The notes under the pieces: generated by a model
Databases searched by the model: none
Told to the model about the DNA's origin: nothing
The model's input: the letters and a program-made list of their open reading frames with translations, nothing else
Translations under genes and position numbers: made by a program
Shown here: one piece after another, positions 51,000-62,100 of the stretch
How the letters are laid out: each line of letters begins with the position of its first letter
Numbering within the stretch: position 1 is the stretch's first letter
NCBI RefSeq assembly: GCF_001294625.1
Contig: NZ_CP012677.1
Location: forward strand, 3,658,001 to 3,722,000
Reading direction: 5' to 3'
Source: Arthrobacter alpinus
GTDB lineage: Bacteria; Actinomycetota; Actinomycetes; Actinomycetales; Micrococcaceae
Length of the DNA: 64,000 nt

Positions 51000-51310
51000 G
51001 CTTATCCCTTTTGGTCCCGGGAAGACAGTGAGGGGGGTGTGGCGGTGATCTCTGCGCAAGCGCATTGGAAGGTACCCGCAAAGGGGGCTGGGGGTCCCGT
51101 CGTCGTTTGTCCCGCAAAGTCAATGTGCGTGTGCTGGGGCATTCCGGTAAACTTAGGACGCAAGCCCCCCTTGATCACTCGCAGGCGCCAGCTTTGCTGG
51201 AGAAGGCAAGTGGTATCCAAGGGGTATTTTCGTGTCCGGACGGTGTACGGCGGAACAACCGCTGAATAATGCAGCGACGGCTCAACTTTTTGAGCAAGGG
51301 GGAGGATCCC
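51000..51310. other. Intergenic region upstream of purA
   Basis: This 311-bp stretch should contain the purA promoter. Short open frames on both strands have no recognisable family and no ribosome site. No clear riboswitch or hairpin was seen. Confidence 0.4.
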
Positions 51311-52600
<1,290 letters not shown>

Positions 52601-52627
52601 TCGCCACTTGCTGGCCCAGTAAATAAG

Positions 52628-52678
52628 AGGCAGGGGCGACGACGGAACGCAAGTTCCGCCGTCGCCCCTGCCTTTTTA
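52628..52678 (+). terminator. purA terminator
   Basis: AGGCAGGGGCGACGACGGAAC (52628-52648) pairs over about 21 bases, one mismatch, with 52653-52673, followed by TTTTT. Confidence 0.92.
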
Positions 52679-52735
52679 CTGTGGCAAAGAGACTAGGCTT
52701 GGTGATATCGATACCCACAGTTTGAGGGAGTTGCA

Positions 52736-53542
52736 ATGAAGGTCAGCGTTGGACAATTCAACCCGGGCGGCGATGTCACGGATAACCTGGCGGTCATGCG
52801 CAGGCTGGCTATTTCAGCGCAGCAAGACGGCGGGCGGCTCATAGTTTTTCCCGAGGAATCCATGTTTTCCGTGGGGCGGGTGGCCGGCGATTTTTCCGCC
52901 GCAGTTGAGCTCCAATGGACAACATTTGTGCAGGGTGTCAGCCATATTGCCGCCGATGCCGGCATCGCCGTGATTGCCGGAGGCTACGAATCCAGTGGCG
53001 AGGACAGGCCCTACAACACGGTGGTGGCAGTCGATGAGGAAGGCGCCATCCTTGGCACCTATCGGAAACTGCACCTTTATGACGCGTTCTCCTATCAAGA
53101 GTCGCGGCGCATCAAACCTGGCGACAACGGGATGACCCTGGTGGATATTGGCGGGTTCAAGGTGGGAATCATGACCTGTTACGACATCCGCTTTCCGGAG
53201 CTGGCAAGGGCGCTAGCATTGGCCGGTGCAGATCTGATCTGCGTGGCGGCTGCGTGGTTTAAGGGAGATCACAAGGTGGATCATTGGGAGACTTTGCTGA
53301 AGGCACGGGCCATTGAGAACACGGTGTGGATTGCGGCGGCGGGCACCTCCAGCGATCACTGCATCGGCCACTCGGCCATCATTGACCCCATGGGAGTTCC
53401 CCAGGATTTCCTCGCCGATGAGGCCGAAGGTGTTGCCACCACCGCTGTCACTCACAAACGCATTGAGGAAGTGCGTGAGTTTTTGCCGGTGCTGCGCAAC
53501 CGCCGCTTTGAAGAGAATTTGGTGGTATCGCCGGCGAGGTGA
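52736..53542 (+). CDS. Carbon-nitrogen hydrolase (nitrilase superfamily)
   Basis: A 268-residue amidase-type enzyme. The Glu-Lys-Cys triad is visible: Glu in VFPEESMF, Lys in YRKLHLYDAF and Cys in GIMTCYDIRFPEL. These motifs fit the NIT2/omega-amidase and deaminated-glutathione amidase branch, but the substrate cannot be fixed. GAGGGAG precedes the ATG at 52736. It follows the purA terminator and is its own unit or leads the short genes after it. Confidence 0.87.
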   Translation: MKVSVGQFNPGGDVTDNLAVMRRLAISAQQDGGRLIVFPEESMFSVGRVAGDFSAAVELQWTTFVQGVSHIAADAGIAVIAGGYESSGEDRPYNTVVAVDEEGAILGTYRKLHLYDAFSYQESRRIKPGDNGMTLVDIGGFKVGIMTCYDIRFPELARALALAGADLICVAAAWFKGDHKVDHWETLLKARAIENTVWIAAAGTSSDHCIGHSAIIDPMGVPQDFLADEAEGVATTAVTHKRIEEVREFLPVLRNRRFEENLVVSPAR

Positions 53543-53604
53543 TCCTTCCCATTGACGGGTTGCCGTGCGGTGATTAGTGTCAGGACTAAGGGTAGGAGAA
53601 AGTC

Positions 53605-54096
53605 ATGAACGACTCCAAGATCTGGGCAGCGCTTGAACCGATGTTCCCGTCGGCTTTGGAAGAGATTCCACTGGACGGGAATTGGCTGAAGCCGCCGTAT
53701 GCCGACGATCCAGAAGGTCGCGCTATCATCTGCAACGACGGTGACTTTCAATATGTTGTGGTGGATCGCAAGAGCAGCTCCGTGCTGTACGTCTGTGAAG
53801 ATGACGAATCAGTGATCGCCTCCTCGTTGGAGATGTTTGTGTCCATCGTTGCCGCGTGGCGGACCATTGACAACGACACGGCCGGGCCTGTTGACGACGA
53901 GGACTTTTCCGAGGTCAAAAAGTCCTTCGAATCCCAGCTTAGGGCGATCGACCCGGCAGCCGCCGGCCCCAACGAATTTTGGTCCCTGTACACGGAGGAA
54001 CTGACCAGCGAGGACTACGTCGAGGTTGAAGACTCTGACGAGGACGATGATGAGGACCTTTTTGTGGAGACGGAAGAGATTCGCGCGGACGCATAG
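53605..54096 (+). CDS. Acidic conserved hypothetical protein
   Basis: A 163-residue soluble, very acidic protein. The N-terminal two thirds look like a compact SUKH/SMI1-type immunity or regulatory fold (LEEIPLDGNWLKPPYA, YVVVDRKSSSVLYVCEDDES), and the C-terminus is an Asp/Glu-rich tail (EVEDSDEDDDEDLF). GTAGGAG lies just before the ATG. I do not recognise a function; the SUKH resemblance is weak and is offered only as a pointer. Confidence 0.65.
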   Translation: MNDSKIWAALEPMFPSALEEIPLDGNWLKPPYADDPEGRAIICNDGDFQYVVVDRKSSSVLYVCEDDESVIASSLEMFVSIVAAWRTIDNDTAGPVDDEDFSEVKKSFESQLRAIDPAAAGPNEFWSLYTEELTSEDYVEVEDSDEDDDEDLFVETEEIRADA

Positions 54097-54131
54097 CCGG
54101 GACGCCTAGCCGGGACGGATAGGCTTGCGGC

Positions 54132-54548
54132 ATGGCACATGTAAACGATCCCGCACTGATCAAGGCACTCCTGACAACCCCGGGGCGCTGGGCAGTGGTG
54201 GGCCTTTCCAACAATCCTTTGCGCCCCGCCGTCGGCGTCTCCCTATTTTTGCAGCAGCACCTCGGTCAGGAAATCATCCCCGTGAGCTTGAAGGGCGATG
54301 ACGTTCACGGAGCCAAGGGTTACACGGAATTGGCTCAGATTCCCGGTCGCATCGACGTTGTTGACTGCTTTGTCAACTCCACTAAGGTGGGCGCCGTGGT
54401 GGATGATGCCATCGCCGTGGGCGCCCGTGCCATCTGGCTACAACTGGGTGTCATTGACGAGGCTGCGGCACAGCGGGCAGCGGATGCTGGCATGGGCGTC
54501 GTCATGGATACCTGTCCCAAGATCGAAGCCGCTATTCTAGGTTTATAG
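54132..54548 (+). CDS. CoA-binding domain protein
   Basis: A 138-residue protein with the CoA_binding Rossmann fold found in succinyl-CoA synthetase alpha subunits. Features are WAVVGLSNNPLRPAVGVSLFLQ near the N-terminus, VDCFVNSTKVGAVVDDAIAVG, and IWLQLGVIDEAAAQRAADAG with VMDTCPKIE at the end. Such stand-alone proteins (YccU-like) are widespread and uncharacterised. No strong ribosome site is seen. Confidence 0.85.
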   Translation: MAHVNDPALIKALLTTPGRWAVVGLSNNPLRPAVGVSLFLQQHLGQEIIPVSLKGDDVHGAKGYTELAQIPGRIDVVDCFVNSTKVGAVVDDAIAVGARAIWLQLGVIDEAAAQRAADAGMGVVMDTCPKIEAAILGL

Positions 54549-54579
54549 AACGCACTTGCCACCCTGCTAGAAGGATCCC

Positions 54580-55482
54580 ATGCCGCGCCATCTCGACACC
54601 AACATGTCCGTGCCCCGGTGGATAATCCTTTCCCTAACGGCAGTTGTTTTGATCGCGATAGGGCTGGGAGTGTGGTGGTTTGCCACATCAAGCACGACGT
54701 CGGCTGGCACCGACACGCCATCCCCACCACCGGCGTCGGCTGGGAAAACTGACAGCCCGAGTACCCCGAGTACCCCGGCGACACCGCCGGTAAGCGCCAC
54801 GCCAACCGCCACGCCGACCCCGGTGCTGAACCCGCTGACGGGGCGGGTGGATACTTTGGATGGGCTGGTGCCGGACTACGTTTTGCCGCCCATCGAAAAC
54901 GGCATGGTCCCCGTTCTGACCAAGGTTCCCACCGAGCAAAAGGTGGTGTTCCTGACCATCGACGACGGTGCCGTTAAGCGCGACTCGGACTTGGCCCTGC
55001 TGGAACAGCACGGCATCAAGGCCTCACTTTTTCTGGCCAATACCTTCATCGCCAACGATCCTGGTTTTTACAAGAAGTACACCGGGGCTGGCCACTTGAT
55101 TGAGAACCACACCATGTCCCACAGCCTGGGTTTCCTCAAGCTCAGTTACGCTGCACAAAAAGCGGAGATTTGTGCCATGGCCGACTTTGAAGAAAAGCAA
55201 TACGGCCGCCGTCCGGTCTTCTTCCGGCCCCCGGGCGGCCCGTACAGCCAGGCAACACGGCAGGCCGTCGCCGACTGTGGCATGAAAGCGATTGTGGATT
55301 GGGAGGCCAAGGCCAACGCTGGCGGAATGGACTACCAGGTAGGTGCCTCGCTACGCCCGGGGGATATTGTGCTGATGCACTTCCGGCCGGAATTCCCGGC
55401 GGACCTGGATGCCTTCCTTGCCGCGCAAAAGGCTGCCGGGTTGAAAGTTGTGCTGCTCGAGGACTATCTGGGCACCAAGTAA
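54580..55482 (+). CDS. Membrane-anchored polysaccharide deacetylase
   Basis: A 300-residue extracytoplasmic protein. A signal anchor (about residues 11-31) is followed by a Ser/Thr/Pro-rich linker and a NodB domain. Motif 1 is FLTIDDGAVKRD (TIDDG in place of the usual TFDDG), motif 2 is NHTMSHS, whose two His bind metal, and motif 3 is FFRPPGGPYSQ. The catalytic Asp-Asp and metal ligands are present, so it should remove N-acetyl groups from a cell-wall or extracellular glycan. AGAAGGA precedes the ATG. Confidence 0.88.
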   Translation: MPRHLDTNMSVPRWIILSLTAVVLIAIGLGVWWFATSSTTSAGTDTPSPPPASAGKTDSPSTPSTPATPPVSATPTATPTPVLNPLTGRVDTLDGLVPDYVLPPIENGMVPVLTKVPTEQKVVFLTIDDGAVKRDSDLALLEQHGIKASLFLANTFIANDPGFYKKYTGAGHLIENHTMSHSLGFLKLSYAAQKAEICAMADFEEKQYGRRPVFFRPPGGPYSQATRQAVADCGMKAIVDWEAKANAGGMDYQVGASLRPGDIVLMHFRPEFPADLDAFLAAQKAAGLKVVLLEDYLGTK

Positions 55483-55517
55483 GGCAAAATCGGGCCCCGA
55501 AAGGTAGCGTTGGTGTC

Positions 55518-56072
55518 ATGACTTCGATCGTGTACAACACTGCGACCACGCTCAACGGCTTCCTTGCCGATGAAAGGAACTCGCTAGCCTGGCTCTTTGC
55601 CGTGGACAATGCAGGCGCCCCGGACATGGCGGCGTTCATGGCACGGATTGGTGTCTTCGTTGAGGGCTCCACAACCTACGAGTGGGTCCTCAAGGAAGAG
55701 AACCTTGTGGCGGAGCCGCACAAGTGGCAGCAGTTCTACGGGAACCGGCCCACCTTTGTTTTCACCTCCCGCCAGTTATCAATTCCTGAGGGGGCCGATG
55801 TCCGGTTCGTCAGTGGTTCAATCGCACACACACTGCCGGCAATACTGGCCGCTGCAGGGGAGAAAGACGTGTGGCTGGTAGGCGGAGGCGAACTTGTTGG
55901 CTCATTCCTGGACGTCGGGGCAGTGGATGAGATTGTCCTCAGCGTGGCCCCGGCAGCACTATCGCAGGGGGCGCCGTTGCTGCCGCGGACCATCGGATCC
56001 GAACGGCTCACTCTGGACAGTGCCGTAAAATGTGGACAATTCGCGCAACTGACGTATTCGATCAAGAAATGA
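55518..56072 (+). CDS. DHFR/RibD C-domain family protein
   Basis: A 184-residue protein of the dihydrofolate reductase-like fold (RibD C-terminal family). It starts SIVYNTATTLNGFLADERNS, has the MARIGVFVEGSTTYEW helix and the NADPH-binding VWLVGGGELVGSFLD, and ends with DEIVLSVAPAALSQGAPLL. The reaction is unknown. The ATG at 55518 follows AAGGTAG; a longer reading overlaps the deacetylase gene and is rejected. Its stop overlaps the next start (ATGA). Confidence 0.85.
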   Translation: MTSIVYNTATTLNGFLADERNSLAWLFAVDNAGAPDMAAFMARIGVFVEGSTTYEWVLKEENLVAEPHKWQQFYGNRPTFVFTSRQLSIPEGADVRFVSGSIAHTLPAILAAAGEKDVWLVGGGELVGSFLDVGAVDEIVLSVAPAALSQGAPLLPRTIGSERLTLDSAVKCGQFAQLTYSIKK

Positions 56073-56476
56073 TCCTGACGGCTGAATCGCTACGGGCCGC
56101 TGCGCTTACCTTGCCCGGTAGCTATGAGGACTTTCCCTTCGGCCCGGAAACCTCGGTTTTCAAGGTCAAAGCCCCCAGTGGTGACGGTTCCAACAGGATT
56201 GGCAAGGTGTTCGCCTTGGGGGATCTGAGCCGGCCAACGCTATCCATCAGCCTCAAGTGTGATCCCATCCTCGCCGCGCAATTGCGGACCGCCAATCCCG
56301 GCGTCATACCCGGCTACCACCTGAACAAGCAGCACTGGAACACAGTTGACTGTGCCCTCGTAGAAGGGGGCACGGTCTTGGACATGCTCGAGGACTCCTA
56401 TGACCTGGTGGTCTCCGGGCTACCTAAAAAACTACAAATTGCCTTGAAATGGAGTGCTGATGTGGACAAAGACTGA
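56069..56476 (+). CDS. MmcQ/YjbR family protein
   Basis: A 135-residue protein of the MmcQ/YjbR double-wing family. It begins AESLRAAALTLPGSYEDFPFG and contains VFALGDLSRPTLSISLKCDP and NKQHWNTVDCALVEGG, both characteristic. The fold is predicted to bind DNA but no function is established. The ATG at 56069 overlaps the previous stop, and the 3' end overlaps the DUF1990 gene, so the three short genes form one unit. Confidence 0.87.
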   Translation: MILTAESLRAAALTLPGSYEDFPFGPETSVFKVKAPSGDGSNRIGKVFALGDLSRPTLSISLKCDPILAAQLRTANPGVIPGYHLNKQHWNTVDCALVEGGTVLDMLEDSYDLVVSGLPKKLQIALKWSADVDKD

Positions 56477-57032
56477 CAAGGGTGCGCTGAACTATCCGCA
56501 GTTGGGACTGACCCGGCTGCTGGCGCTGGAGGCCACAGGATCTGGTATCTGGCCCTACGGCTTTGGACACGTGGACACGCAAATCCGGGTTTCTACCGGT
56601 GATGCTGCATTTAGGAAGTTGACCGAAGGCATCATGACCTGGCAGATCCAGCGCCGTTCAGGGCTGCGGGTTTCGGCACCCCCACGTGCCGTTGTGGGCG
56701 CCCGGGTTACCAGCGGTTTTGGTGTCGGAAAGCTGCGCCTGCCGATCCCCTGCGAGGTGGTGTGGGCGCTTGAACCCACCGTCGTGGTGCGCGCCGACGG
56801 AACCGAGGCGGAGCTTTCCGGGTTCGGCTACGGCACCCTGCCCGGCCACCCCGCACTGGGTGAGGAGGCCTTTTTGGCCATGAAGACTTCCGACGGCGGC
56901 GTGTACTTTCGCCTTCTGGCCTTCAGCAAGCCCGCGGGTCTGGTCTTCAAGCTGGGATCTCCGGTGACACGCCTGACCCAGCGGAACGTAACCAAGTCTT
57001 ACTTGCACGCTGCACGTTCTCTGGCCGCCTAG
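56460..57032 (+). CDS. DUF1990 family protein
   Basis: A 190-residue protein of the DUF1990 family. Recognisable stretches are LNYPQLGLTRL near the N-terminus, FGVGKLRLPIPCEVVW in the centre and the Tyr/Gly-rich GFGYGTLPGHPALGEEAF that is the family's best-conserved part. The ATG at 56460 has GGAG five bases upstream. Function is unknown. It ends at the hairpin shared with purL. Confidence 0.85.
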   Translation: MWTKTDKGALNYPQLGLTRLLALEATGSGIWPYGFGHVDTQIRVSTGDAAFRKLTEGIMTWQIQRRSGLRVSAPPRAVVGARVTSGFGVGKLRLPIPCEVVWALEPTVVVRADGTEAELSGFGYGTLPGHPALGEEAFLAMKTSDGGVYFRLLAFSKPAGLVFKLGSPVTRLTQRNVTKSYLHAARSLAA

Positions 57033-57038
57033 ACAACT

Positions 57039-57100
57039 AAGTACCAAAAAACGTACACGTTCAGCCAATAATGGATGAAAGTGTACGTTTTTTGGTACTT
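57039..57100. terminator. Bidirectional 20-bp perfect hairpin
   Basis: The arms 57039-57058 (AAGTACCAAAAAACGTACAC) and 57081-57100 are perfectly complementary, with a 22-base loop. It lies between the convergent DUF1990 and purL genes. The stem itself carries T6/A6 tracts. Confidence 0.75.
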
Positions 57101-57112
57101 GTCGCCAAGGTG

Positions 57113-59446
57113 TCAGCCGAAGTACTTCGGCAGTGTTCCCTCATGTGCAACGCGGAGTTCCTCCAGCGGGGCGCTGAACTGACCCTGCAGATCCAGGGCG
57201 CCGCCGGCCGCGTCAACCACACCGATGCGGGCCACCGGGAAGCGGCGGGCCGTGCACATGTCGTTGAAGCGGACTTCTTCGCTGCGGGGCACGGACACAA
57301 TGGCCCGGCCCTGAGTTTCGGAGAACAGCAGGGTGAAGGTGTCGACGCCGTCTCGTGCGGCAACCTCGTCAAGGGCCACACGGGCACCGGTGTTGAAGCG
57401 CAACGCCGACTCCACCAAAGACGCAGCCAAGCCGCCCTCCGAGAGGTCATGTGCAGAGTCGATCATGCCGTCGCGGGAGGCGTTGATCAGGATTTCGCCC
57501 AATTCACGCTCGCGTTGCAGGTCAACCTTGGGCGGTAGGCCACCCAAGTGGCCGCGCATGTTGGCCCATTCGGAACCATCCATCTCGGCGGTCGTGGTAC
57601 CGAGCAGATAGATGGCCTGGCCATCTTCCTGCCAGCCCGATGGTGTGCGGCGGGCGACGTCGTCGAACTTGCCCAGCACGGCAACCACGGGGGTGGGGTG
57701 GATGGGGGTGGACCCGGTCTGGTTGTACAGAGAGACGTTGCCGCCGGTGACCGGGATACCCAGCACCATGCAGGCGTCGGAGAGTCCGCGGATCGATTCG
57801 GCCAGCTGCCACATGACCTCAGGATCCTCGGGAGAGCCGAAGTTCAGGCAGTCGCTGACGGCCATGGGCACGGCGCCGGAGGTGGCCACGTTGCGGTACG
57901 CCTCAGACAGTGCCAACTGTGCACCGTGGTACGGGTCAAGGAAGGTGTAGCGGCCGTTGGCGTCGGTGGCCAGGGCCACACCCAAACCGGTTTCCTCGTC
58001 GACACGGATCACGCCGGAGTCGTCCGGGAACGCCATGGCGGTGTTGCCGCCGACGTAGCGGTCGTACTGGTTGGTGATCCAGTCCTTGGAGCACATGTTC
58101 GGTGAGGCGATGAGTTCCAGCACAGCGGCCTTCAATCCAGCCGCCGTTGCGGGGCGGCCACCGTCTTGGACAGAGCCGGTGAACGTGTCGGCCTGCAGGG
58201 CATCCTGCCATTCCGGGCGTGCGTAGGGGCGGTCGTAGACTGGCCCGTCGTGTGCCACGGTGCGCGGGTCGACGTCGACAATAACTTCGCCGTCCCACTT
58301 GATGATCAGGCGGCCGGTGTCGGTGACCTCGCCCAGCCAGGAGTACTCCACAGCCCACTTGTCCATGACAGCCTCAAAGGCTGCAACGTTGGCGGGGGAG
58401 ACCACAGCCATCATGCGTTCCTGCGACTCGGACATGAGGATTTCGCCCGGGGTCAGGGTGGGATCGCGCAACAGTACGGAGGTCAACTCGACTTCCATGC
58501 CGCCGTCGCCGTTGGAGGCCAGCTCGGAGGTGGCGCAGGAAATACCTGCGGCCCCCAAGTCCTGGATGCCTTCAACCAAGGAGCCTTTGAACAGTTCCAG
58601 GCAGCACTCGATGAGTACCTTCTCTGCGAAGGGGTCTCCCACCTGGACGGCGGGGCGCTTGGACGGCTTGGAGTCGTCGAAGGACTCCGAGGACAGGATA
58701 GAAGCCCCGCCAATGCCGTCTCCGCCGGTCCGTGCACCGAACAAGACCACCTTGTTGCCCTTGCCGGAGGCGTTGGCTAACCGGATGTCCTCGTGGCGCA
58801 TGACGCCCACTGCGAGGGCGTTCACCAGCGGGTTGCCCTGGTAGACGGAGTCGAAGACCATTTCGCCGCCGATGTTCGGCAGGCCCAGCGAGTTGCCGTA
58901 GCCGCCGATCCCGGCGACAGCGCCGTGCATGATGCGGGCGGTGTCGGGGTGGTCGATGGCGCCAAAGCGCAGCGGATCCATCACGGCCACAGGGCGGGCG
59001 CCCATGGAGATGATGTCGCGGACAATGCCGCCGATGCCGGTAGCGGCACCCTGGTACGGCTCCACCATGGTGGGGGAGTTGTGGGACTCAATCTTGAACG
59101 TGACAGCCCAGCCGTCGCCCAAGTTGGTGACACCGGCATTTTCACCGATGCCCACGAGCAGGTCCTTCTTCATCTCCTCGGTAACCTTCTCGCCAAACTG
59201 GCGCAGATGGTTCTTGGAAGACTTGTAGGAGCAGTGTTCGCTCCACATGACCGAGTACATGGCCAGTTCCGCGGCGGTAGGGCGGCGGCCCAAAACCTTC
59301 ACGACGTCGTCGAACTCATTTTGCTTCAGGCCAAGCTCGGCCCAGGGCAGTTCAACCGCGGGGGTTGCGGCGGCGTTTTCAACGGTGTCGATGTTGAACT
59401 TCTTCACGGGCCCTGTGGCCTCGGTGGGGCGCGAGATCTCACTCAT
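57113..59446 (-). CDS. purL: Phosphoribosylformylglycinamidine synthase subunit PurL
   Basis: A 777-residue small-type PurL, the ATP-dependent catalytic subunit converting FGAR to FGAM. Conserved segments include [38 protein letters not shown] (ATP/Mg site), [12 protein letters not shown] and [11 protein letters not shown] in the first half, and the second AIRS-like repeat later. It works with PurS and PurQ, encoded directly upstream. The ATG at 59446 is adjacent to the purQ stop with no gap. Confidence 0.96.
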   Translation of the reverse strand: MSEISRPTEATGPVKKFNIDTVENAAATPAVELPWAELGLKQNEFDDVVKVLGRRPTAAELAMYSVMWSEHCSYKSSKNHLRQFGEKVTEEMKKDLLVGIGENAGVTNLGDGWAVTFKIESHNSPTMVEPYQGAATGIGGIVRDIISMGARPVAVMDPLRFGAIDHPDTARIMHGAVAGIGGYGNSLGLPNIGGEMVFDSVYQGNPLVNALAVGVMRHEDIRLANASGKGNKVVLFGARTGGDGIGGASILSSESFDDSKPSKRPAVQVGDPFAEKVLIECCLELFKGSLVEGIQDLGAAGISCATSELASNGDGGMEVELTSVLLRDPTLTPGEILMSESQERMMAVVSPANVAAFEAVMDKWAVEYSWLGEVTDTGRLIIKWDGEVIVDVDPRTVAHDGPVYDRPYARPEWQDALQADTFTGSVQDGGRPATAAGLKAAVLELIASPNMCSKDWITNQYDRYVGGNTAMAFPDDSGVIRVDEETGLGVALATDANGRYTFLDPYHGAQLALSEAYRNVATSGAVPMAVSDCLNFGSPEDPEVMWQLAESIRGLSDACMVLGIPVTGGNVSLYNQTGSTPIHPTPVVAVLGKFDDVARRTPSGWQEDGQAIYLLGTTTAEMDGSEWANMRGHLGGLPPKVDLQRERELGEILINASRDGMIDSAHDLSEGGLAASLVESALRFNTGARVALDEVAARDGVDTFTLLFSETQGRAIVSVPRSEEVRFNDMCTARRFPVARIGVVDAAGGALDLQGQFSAPLEELRVAHEGTLPKYFG

Positions 59447-60199
59447 TTATTTGTCTCCCAGAAGCGTGTTCAAAACTGAGGTGAAGAAACCCAGACCGTC
59501 GGTGCCCGTGTGGCTGGGGCCGTAGCCGGCCTCCACTGCGTGCTCGGGGTGCGGCATCAGGCCCACCACATTGCCGGCGGCGTTGGAAATCCCGGCAATG
59601 TCGCGGCGGGAGCCGTTCGGGTTGAGCCCGACGTACCGGAACACGACCAAGTTTTCGGCCTCAAGAGCGTCGAGGGTCTTCTCGTCGGCAATGTACTGGC
59701 CATCCTGGTTCTTCAACGGGATGGTGATTTCGGTGCCGGGCGCGTAGGCGTTGGTCCACGCGGTGGTGTTGTTTTCCACGCGCAGCACCTGGTCGCGGCA
59801 CAGGAACTTCAGGTGGTCGTTCTTGATCATGGAACCGGGTAGAAGGTGAGCCTCGGTGAGGATCTGGAAGCCATTGCAAATACCCAAAACGGGCAGCTTG
59901 GCAGCCGAGTTTGCGGCGTCGACAATGCTGGACATCAGCGGCGCAAAGCGGGAGATGGCGCCGGCACGCAGGTAGTCGCCGTAGGAGAATCCGCCGGGGA
60001 TGATGACGGCGTCCACGTCGCCCAGGCTGGAGTCGCCATGCCAAAGTTCGACGGCGGTGGCACCGGAGGCGCGCACGGCACGGGCCGCGTCGCGGTCGTC
60101 AAGGGTCCCGGGGAAGGTGACAACGCCGATGCGGGCTCCTGCCAAACGGGAATCAATTGGGGCCAGGGTGGCCCCGCCAATCAAGGGGGTTTCGCTCAT
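59447..60199 (-). CDS. purQ: Phosphoribosylformylglycinamidine synthase subunit PurQ
   Basis: A 250-residue class I glutamine amidotransferase that supplies ammonia to PurL. The nucleophile cysteine is in VLGICNGFQ, preceded by [18 protein letters not shown]; the His-Glu pair is in MPHPEHAVE. It is three bases downstream of purS and abuts purL. The first 18 residues ([18 protein letters not shown]) extend beyond the usual start, so an internal GTG could be the true start. Confidence 0.95.
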   Translation of the reverse strand: MSETPLIGGATLAPIDSRLAGARIGVVTFPGTLDDRDAARAVRASGATAVELWHGDSSLGDVDAVIIPGGFSYGDYLRAGAISRFAPLMSSIVDAANSAAKLPVLGICNGFQILTEAHLLPGSMIKNDHLKFLCRDQVLRVENNTTAWTNAYAPGTEITIPLKNQDGQYIADEKTLDALEAENLVVFRYVGLNPNGSRRDIAGISNAAGNVVGLMPHPEHAVEAGYGPSHTGTDGLGFFTSVLNTLLGDK

Positions 60200-60201
60200 G
60201 A

Positions 60202-60453
60202 CTAGTCCGCCACAACTTCCACGTTGACCACATCTTCGATCACCGGGTTGGAGAGCATGGTCGCTGCTGCTTCGCGGGCCTGGGCCAGGATTTCCTCGGT
60301 CACCTCGCCGTCAACGGTCAGTTCAAAGCGCTTGCCTTGGCGGACGGCGGAGAACGCGGTGAATCCCAAGCGGGGCAGGGCGCCAACGATGGCTTTCCCC
60401 TGGGGGTCAAGGATTTCGGGCTTGAGCATGACGTCGACAACGATCCGGGGCAT
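60202..60453 (-). CDS. purS: Phosphoribosylformylglycinamidine synthase subunit PurS
   Basis: An 83-residue subunit that bridges PurQ and PurL. The typical pattern [26 protein letters not shown] and VRQGKRFEL is present. AGGAG lies upstream of the ATG. It is the first gene of the purSQL operon. Confidence 0.95.
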   Translation of the reverse strand: MPRIVVDVMLKPEILDPQGKAIVGALPRLGFTAFSAVRQGKRFELTVDGEVTEEILAQAREAAATMLSNPVIEDVVNVEVVAD

Positions 60454-60503
60454 CCGGTGACTCCTGATTTAAACGAGGGTGGCCACGGATTGCCGTCTTA
60501 CGC

Positions 60504-60536
60504 CGTTTTCAGGATCAGGCTAGGGACCTGAAAACC
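60504..60536. terminator. Small hairpin upstream of purS
   Basis: GTTTTCAGG (60505-60513) pairs with CCTGAAAAC (60527-60535). It lies between the gene ending at 60620 and purS. It could terminate the former or act in the purS leader. No U-run follows on the minus strand. Confidence 0.4.
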
Positions 60537-60619
60537 GTTAAAAAGATGCGCTCCGCGAGCTTGCCATCCCATTCTACGCAGTGAATGCAAGGTGCAGGAA
60601 TTCGCGTGGCGCACATCTC

Positions 60620-61573
60620 CTATGCGGGTGTCTGGGATGGCTTGGGGTTCCCAGAGACCAGCGCGTCAACAGCCACGCGAAGCCGTTCCCGCAGCACCGC
60701 CGATTCCGCGGCAAAGCCCCGCTGGAATTGGACATAGTCGGCCTTGCCTGCGGCCGTCTCAATCCGGATCGGCGGGTACCCCCACTCGGCCAGGTCATAG
60801 GGGGAGGCCCGCATGTCCATGTCCCGGACCCGCCAAGACAACTCAAAGCAGTCCATGACCAGTTCGCTGGGCAGCGCCGGGGAAAGTTTGTACGCCCACT
60901 TGTACAGGTCCATGTTCGCGTGCAGGCACCCGGGCTGCTCCATGTCTCGCTGGTTCTCCCGCGTGGGCGTCAGCTCGTTGAGGCCGGTGGCCTGCGGCGT
61001 GTAAAAGCGGTACGCGTCAAAGTGCGTGCAACGGATCTTGTTATCCTCCACCACGGCGTCCGTGCCGTTGGTGCCGAGCCGCAATTCCAGATACTCGTGC
61101 CGGACCTCGTTGGACTGCTGTTTGTACACCATGGCCCACTCGTGCAGCCCAAAGCAGCCAAATTGTGCGGGCCTGGCGGCCGTCCGACCAAGGATGATCT
61201 GGGCAAAGTCAACGGCGTCCTTGCGCTGTTCCAGGAACTTTTCCAGATCAAGCACGACGGCGGGACCCTCCGCCGTCTGCCCGCTCGCGGCCCGCTCGGC
61301 GTCGTTTGCGGGGCGGTAGAACTTCCAGCCGAGCCGATCGGCGGCGGCGTCGCCGTGCAAGACTGTGCCCGCACCGGGGTGCCATCGCCGCAGCTGGCCC
61401 GGCTTTTGGGTGTAATACGTGAACAGGAAATCTTCCACGGGGTGCTTTTGCCCGGACGACCTGCGGGCCAAATATGGCACGGCGTAGCGGTCAACACGTT
61501 TCTGGTGTGCCGCCGCCCGGGCCTGCCACGTGGCATGGTCCAAGTGCTGGTGGGGTGTGGCGGCGGCGGTCAT
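60620..61573 (-). CDS. Conserved actinobacterial protein (often named 3-methyladenine glycosylase)
   Basis: A 317-residue soluble protein. The family-typical segments are YLARRSSGQKHPVEDFLFTYY, QLRRWHPGAGTVL, FGCFGLHEWAMVYK and CLHANMDLYKWAYKLSPALPS, rich in conserved His and Trp. Homologues in actinobacteria are often labelled as 3-methyladenine DNA glycosylases. I see no AlkA/HhH or AAG motif in it, so that name is doubtful. It is its own minus-strand unit upstream of purSQL. Confidence 0.75.
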   Translation of the reverse strand: MTAAATPHQHLDHATWQARAAAHQKRVDRYAVPYLARRSSGQKHPVEDFLFTYYTQKPGQLRRWHPGAGTVLHGDAAADRLGWKFYRPANDAERAASGQTAEGPAVVLDLEKFLEQRKDAVDFAQIILGRTAARPAQFGCFGLHEWAMVYKQQSNEVRHEYLELRLGTNGTDAVVEDNKIRCTHFDAYRFYTPQATGLNELTPTRENQRDMEQPGCLHANMDLYKWAYKLSPALPSELVMDCFELSWRVRDMDMRASPYDLAEWGYPPIRIETAAGKADYVQFQRGFAAESAVLRERLRVAVDALVSGNPKPSQTPA

Positions 61574-61607
61574 GGGATCAATTATCCGGCACTAACTGCT
61601 TGGGCGT

Positions 61608-62060
61608 TTACTTAGGGGCCTCAGCATGGGTGGCGGCGTCGATCAGCGTCATCATGCTGTGGTGCAGGGTAAGGGCTGAATCGCGATCCAAGCCCAGTCG
61701 CGCCATCATGGTGCCGGGAACGTTCAGGGCCTTTGCCCGGAGCTCAACTCCGGCGGGGGTCAGGTCAACGGCCAAGGCGCGTTCGTCGCTGGCGCTGCGG
61801 TGCCGGGTCACGTAGCCAAGAGCCTCAAGGCGTTTGAGCAGCGGGGAAAGGGTTGCCGATTCCAGCAACAGTGCCGTGCTGATGTCCTTGACCTTGCGGG
61901 GGGCCTGCTCCCACAAGGCCAGCATGACCAGATATTGCGGGTGGGTCAGCTGCAGCTCCGCCAGTACAGGCTTGTAAGCGGCGATGACACTGCGCGAGGC
62001 CACGCTGAGGCCAAAGCAGAGCTGGCGTTCCAGCAAGAGGTCATTGTCGAGGGCAGTCAC
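61608..62060 (-). CDS. OhrR-like MarR-family redox regulator
   Basis: A 150-residue winged-helix protein. It contains LERQLCFGLSVASRSVI, where the cysteine corresponds to the peroxide-sensing N-terminal Cys of OhrR, then LTHPQYLVMLALWE and the recognition helix LLLESATLSPLLKRLEALGYV with wing RHRSASDERAL. OhrR represses organic hydroperoxide resistance genes until its Cys is oxidised. AGGAG seven bases upstream favours the GTG at 62060. No ohr gene is adjacent. A 14-bp palindrome 41 bp upstream is a likely operator. Confidence 0.85.
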   Translation of the reverse strand: MTALDNDLLLERQLCFGLSVASRSVIAAYKPVLAELQLTHPQYLVMLALWEQAPRKVKDISTALLLESATLSPLLKRLEALGYVTRHRSASDERALAVDLTPAGVELRAKALNVPGTMMARLGLDRDSALTLHHSMMTLIDAATHAEAPK

Positions 62061-62100
62061 AGGGAAACTCCTACACAAGAGTGGGTCACACAAACAATTA

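Noticed and set aside
51002..51269. Small open frames between the SDR operon and purA
   Set aside because: They overlap each other on both strands, lack ribosome sites and resemble no family.
60581..61615. Plus-strand 344-codon frame opposite the conserved protein at 60620-61573
   Set aside because: The minus-strand product has the coherent conserved family pattern; the plus-strand frame is a shadow.
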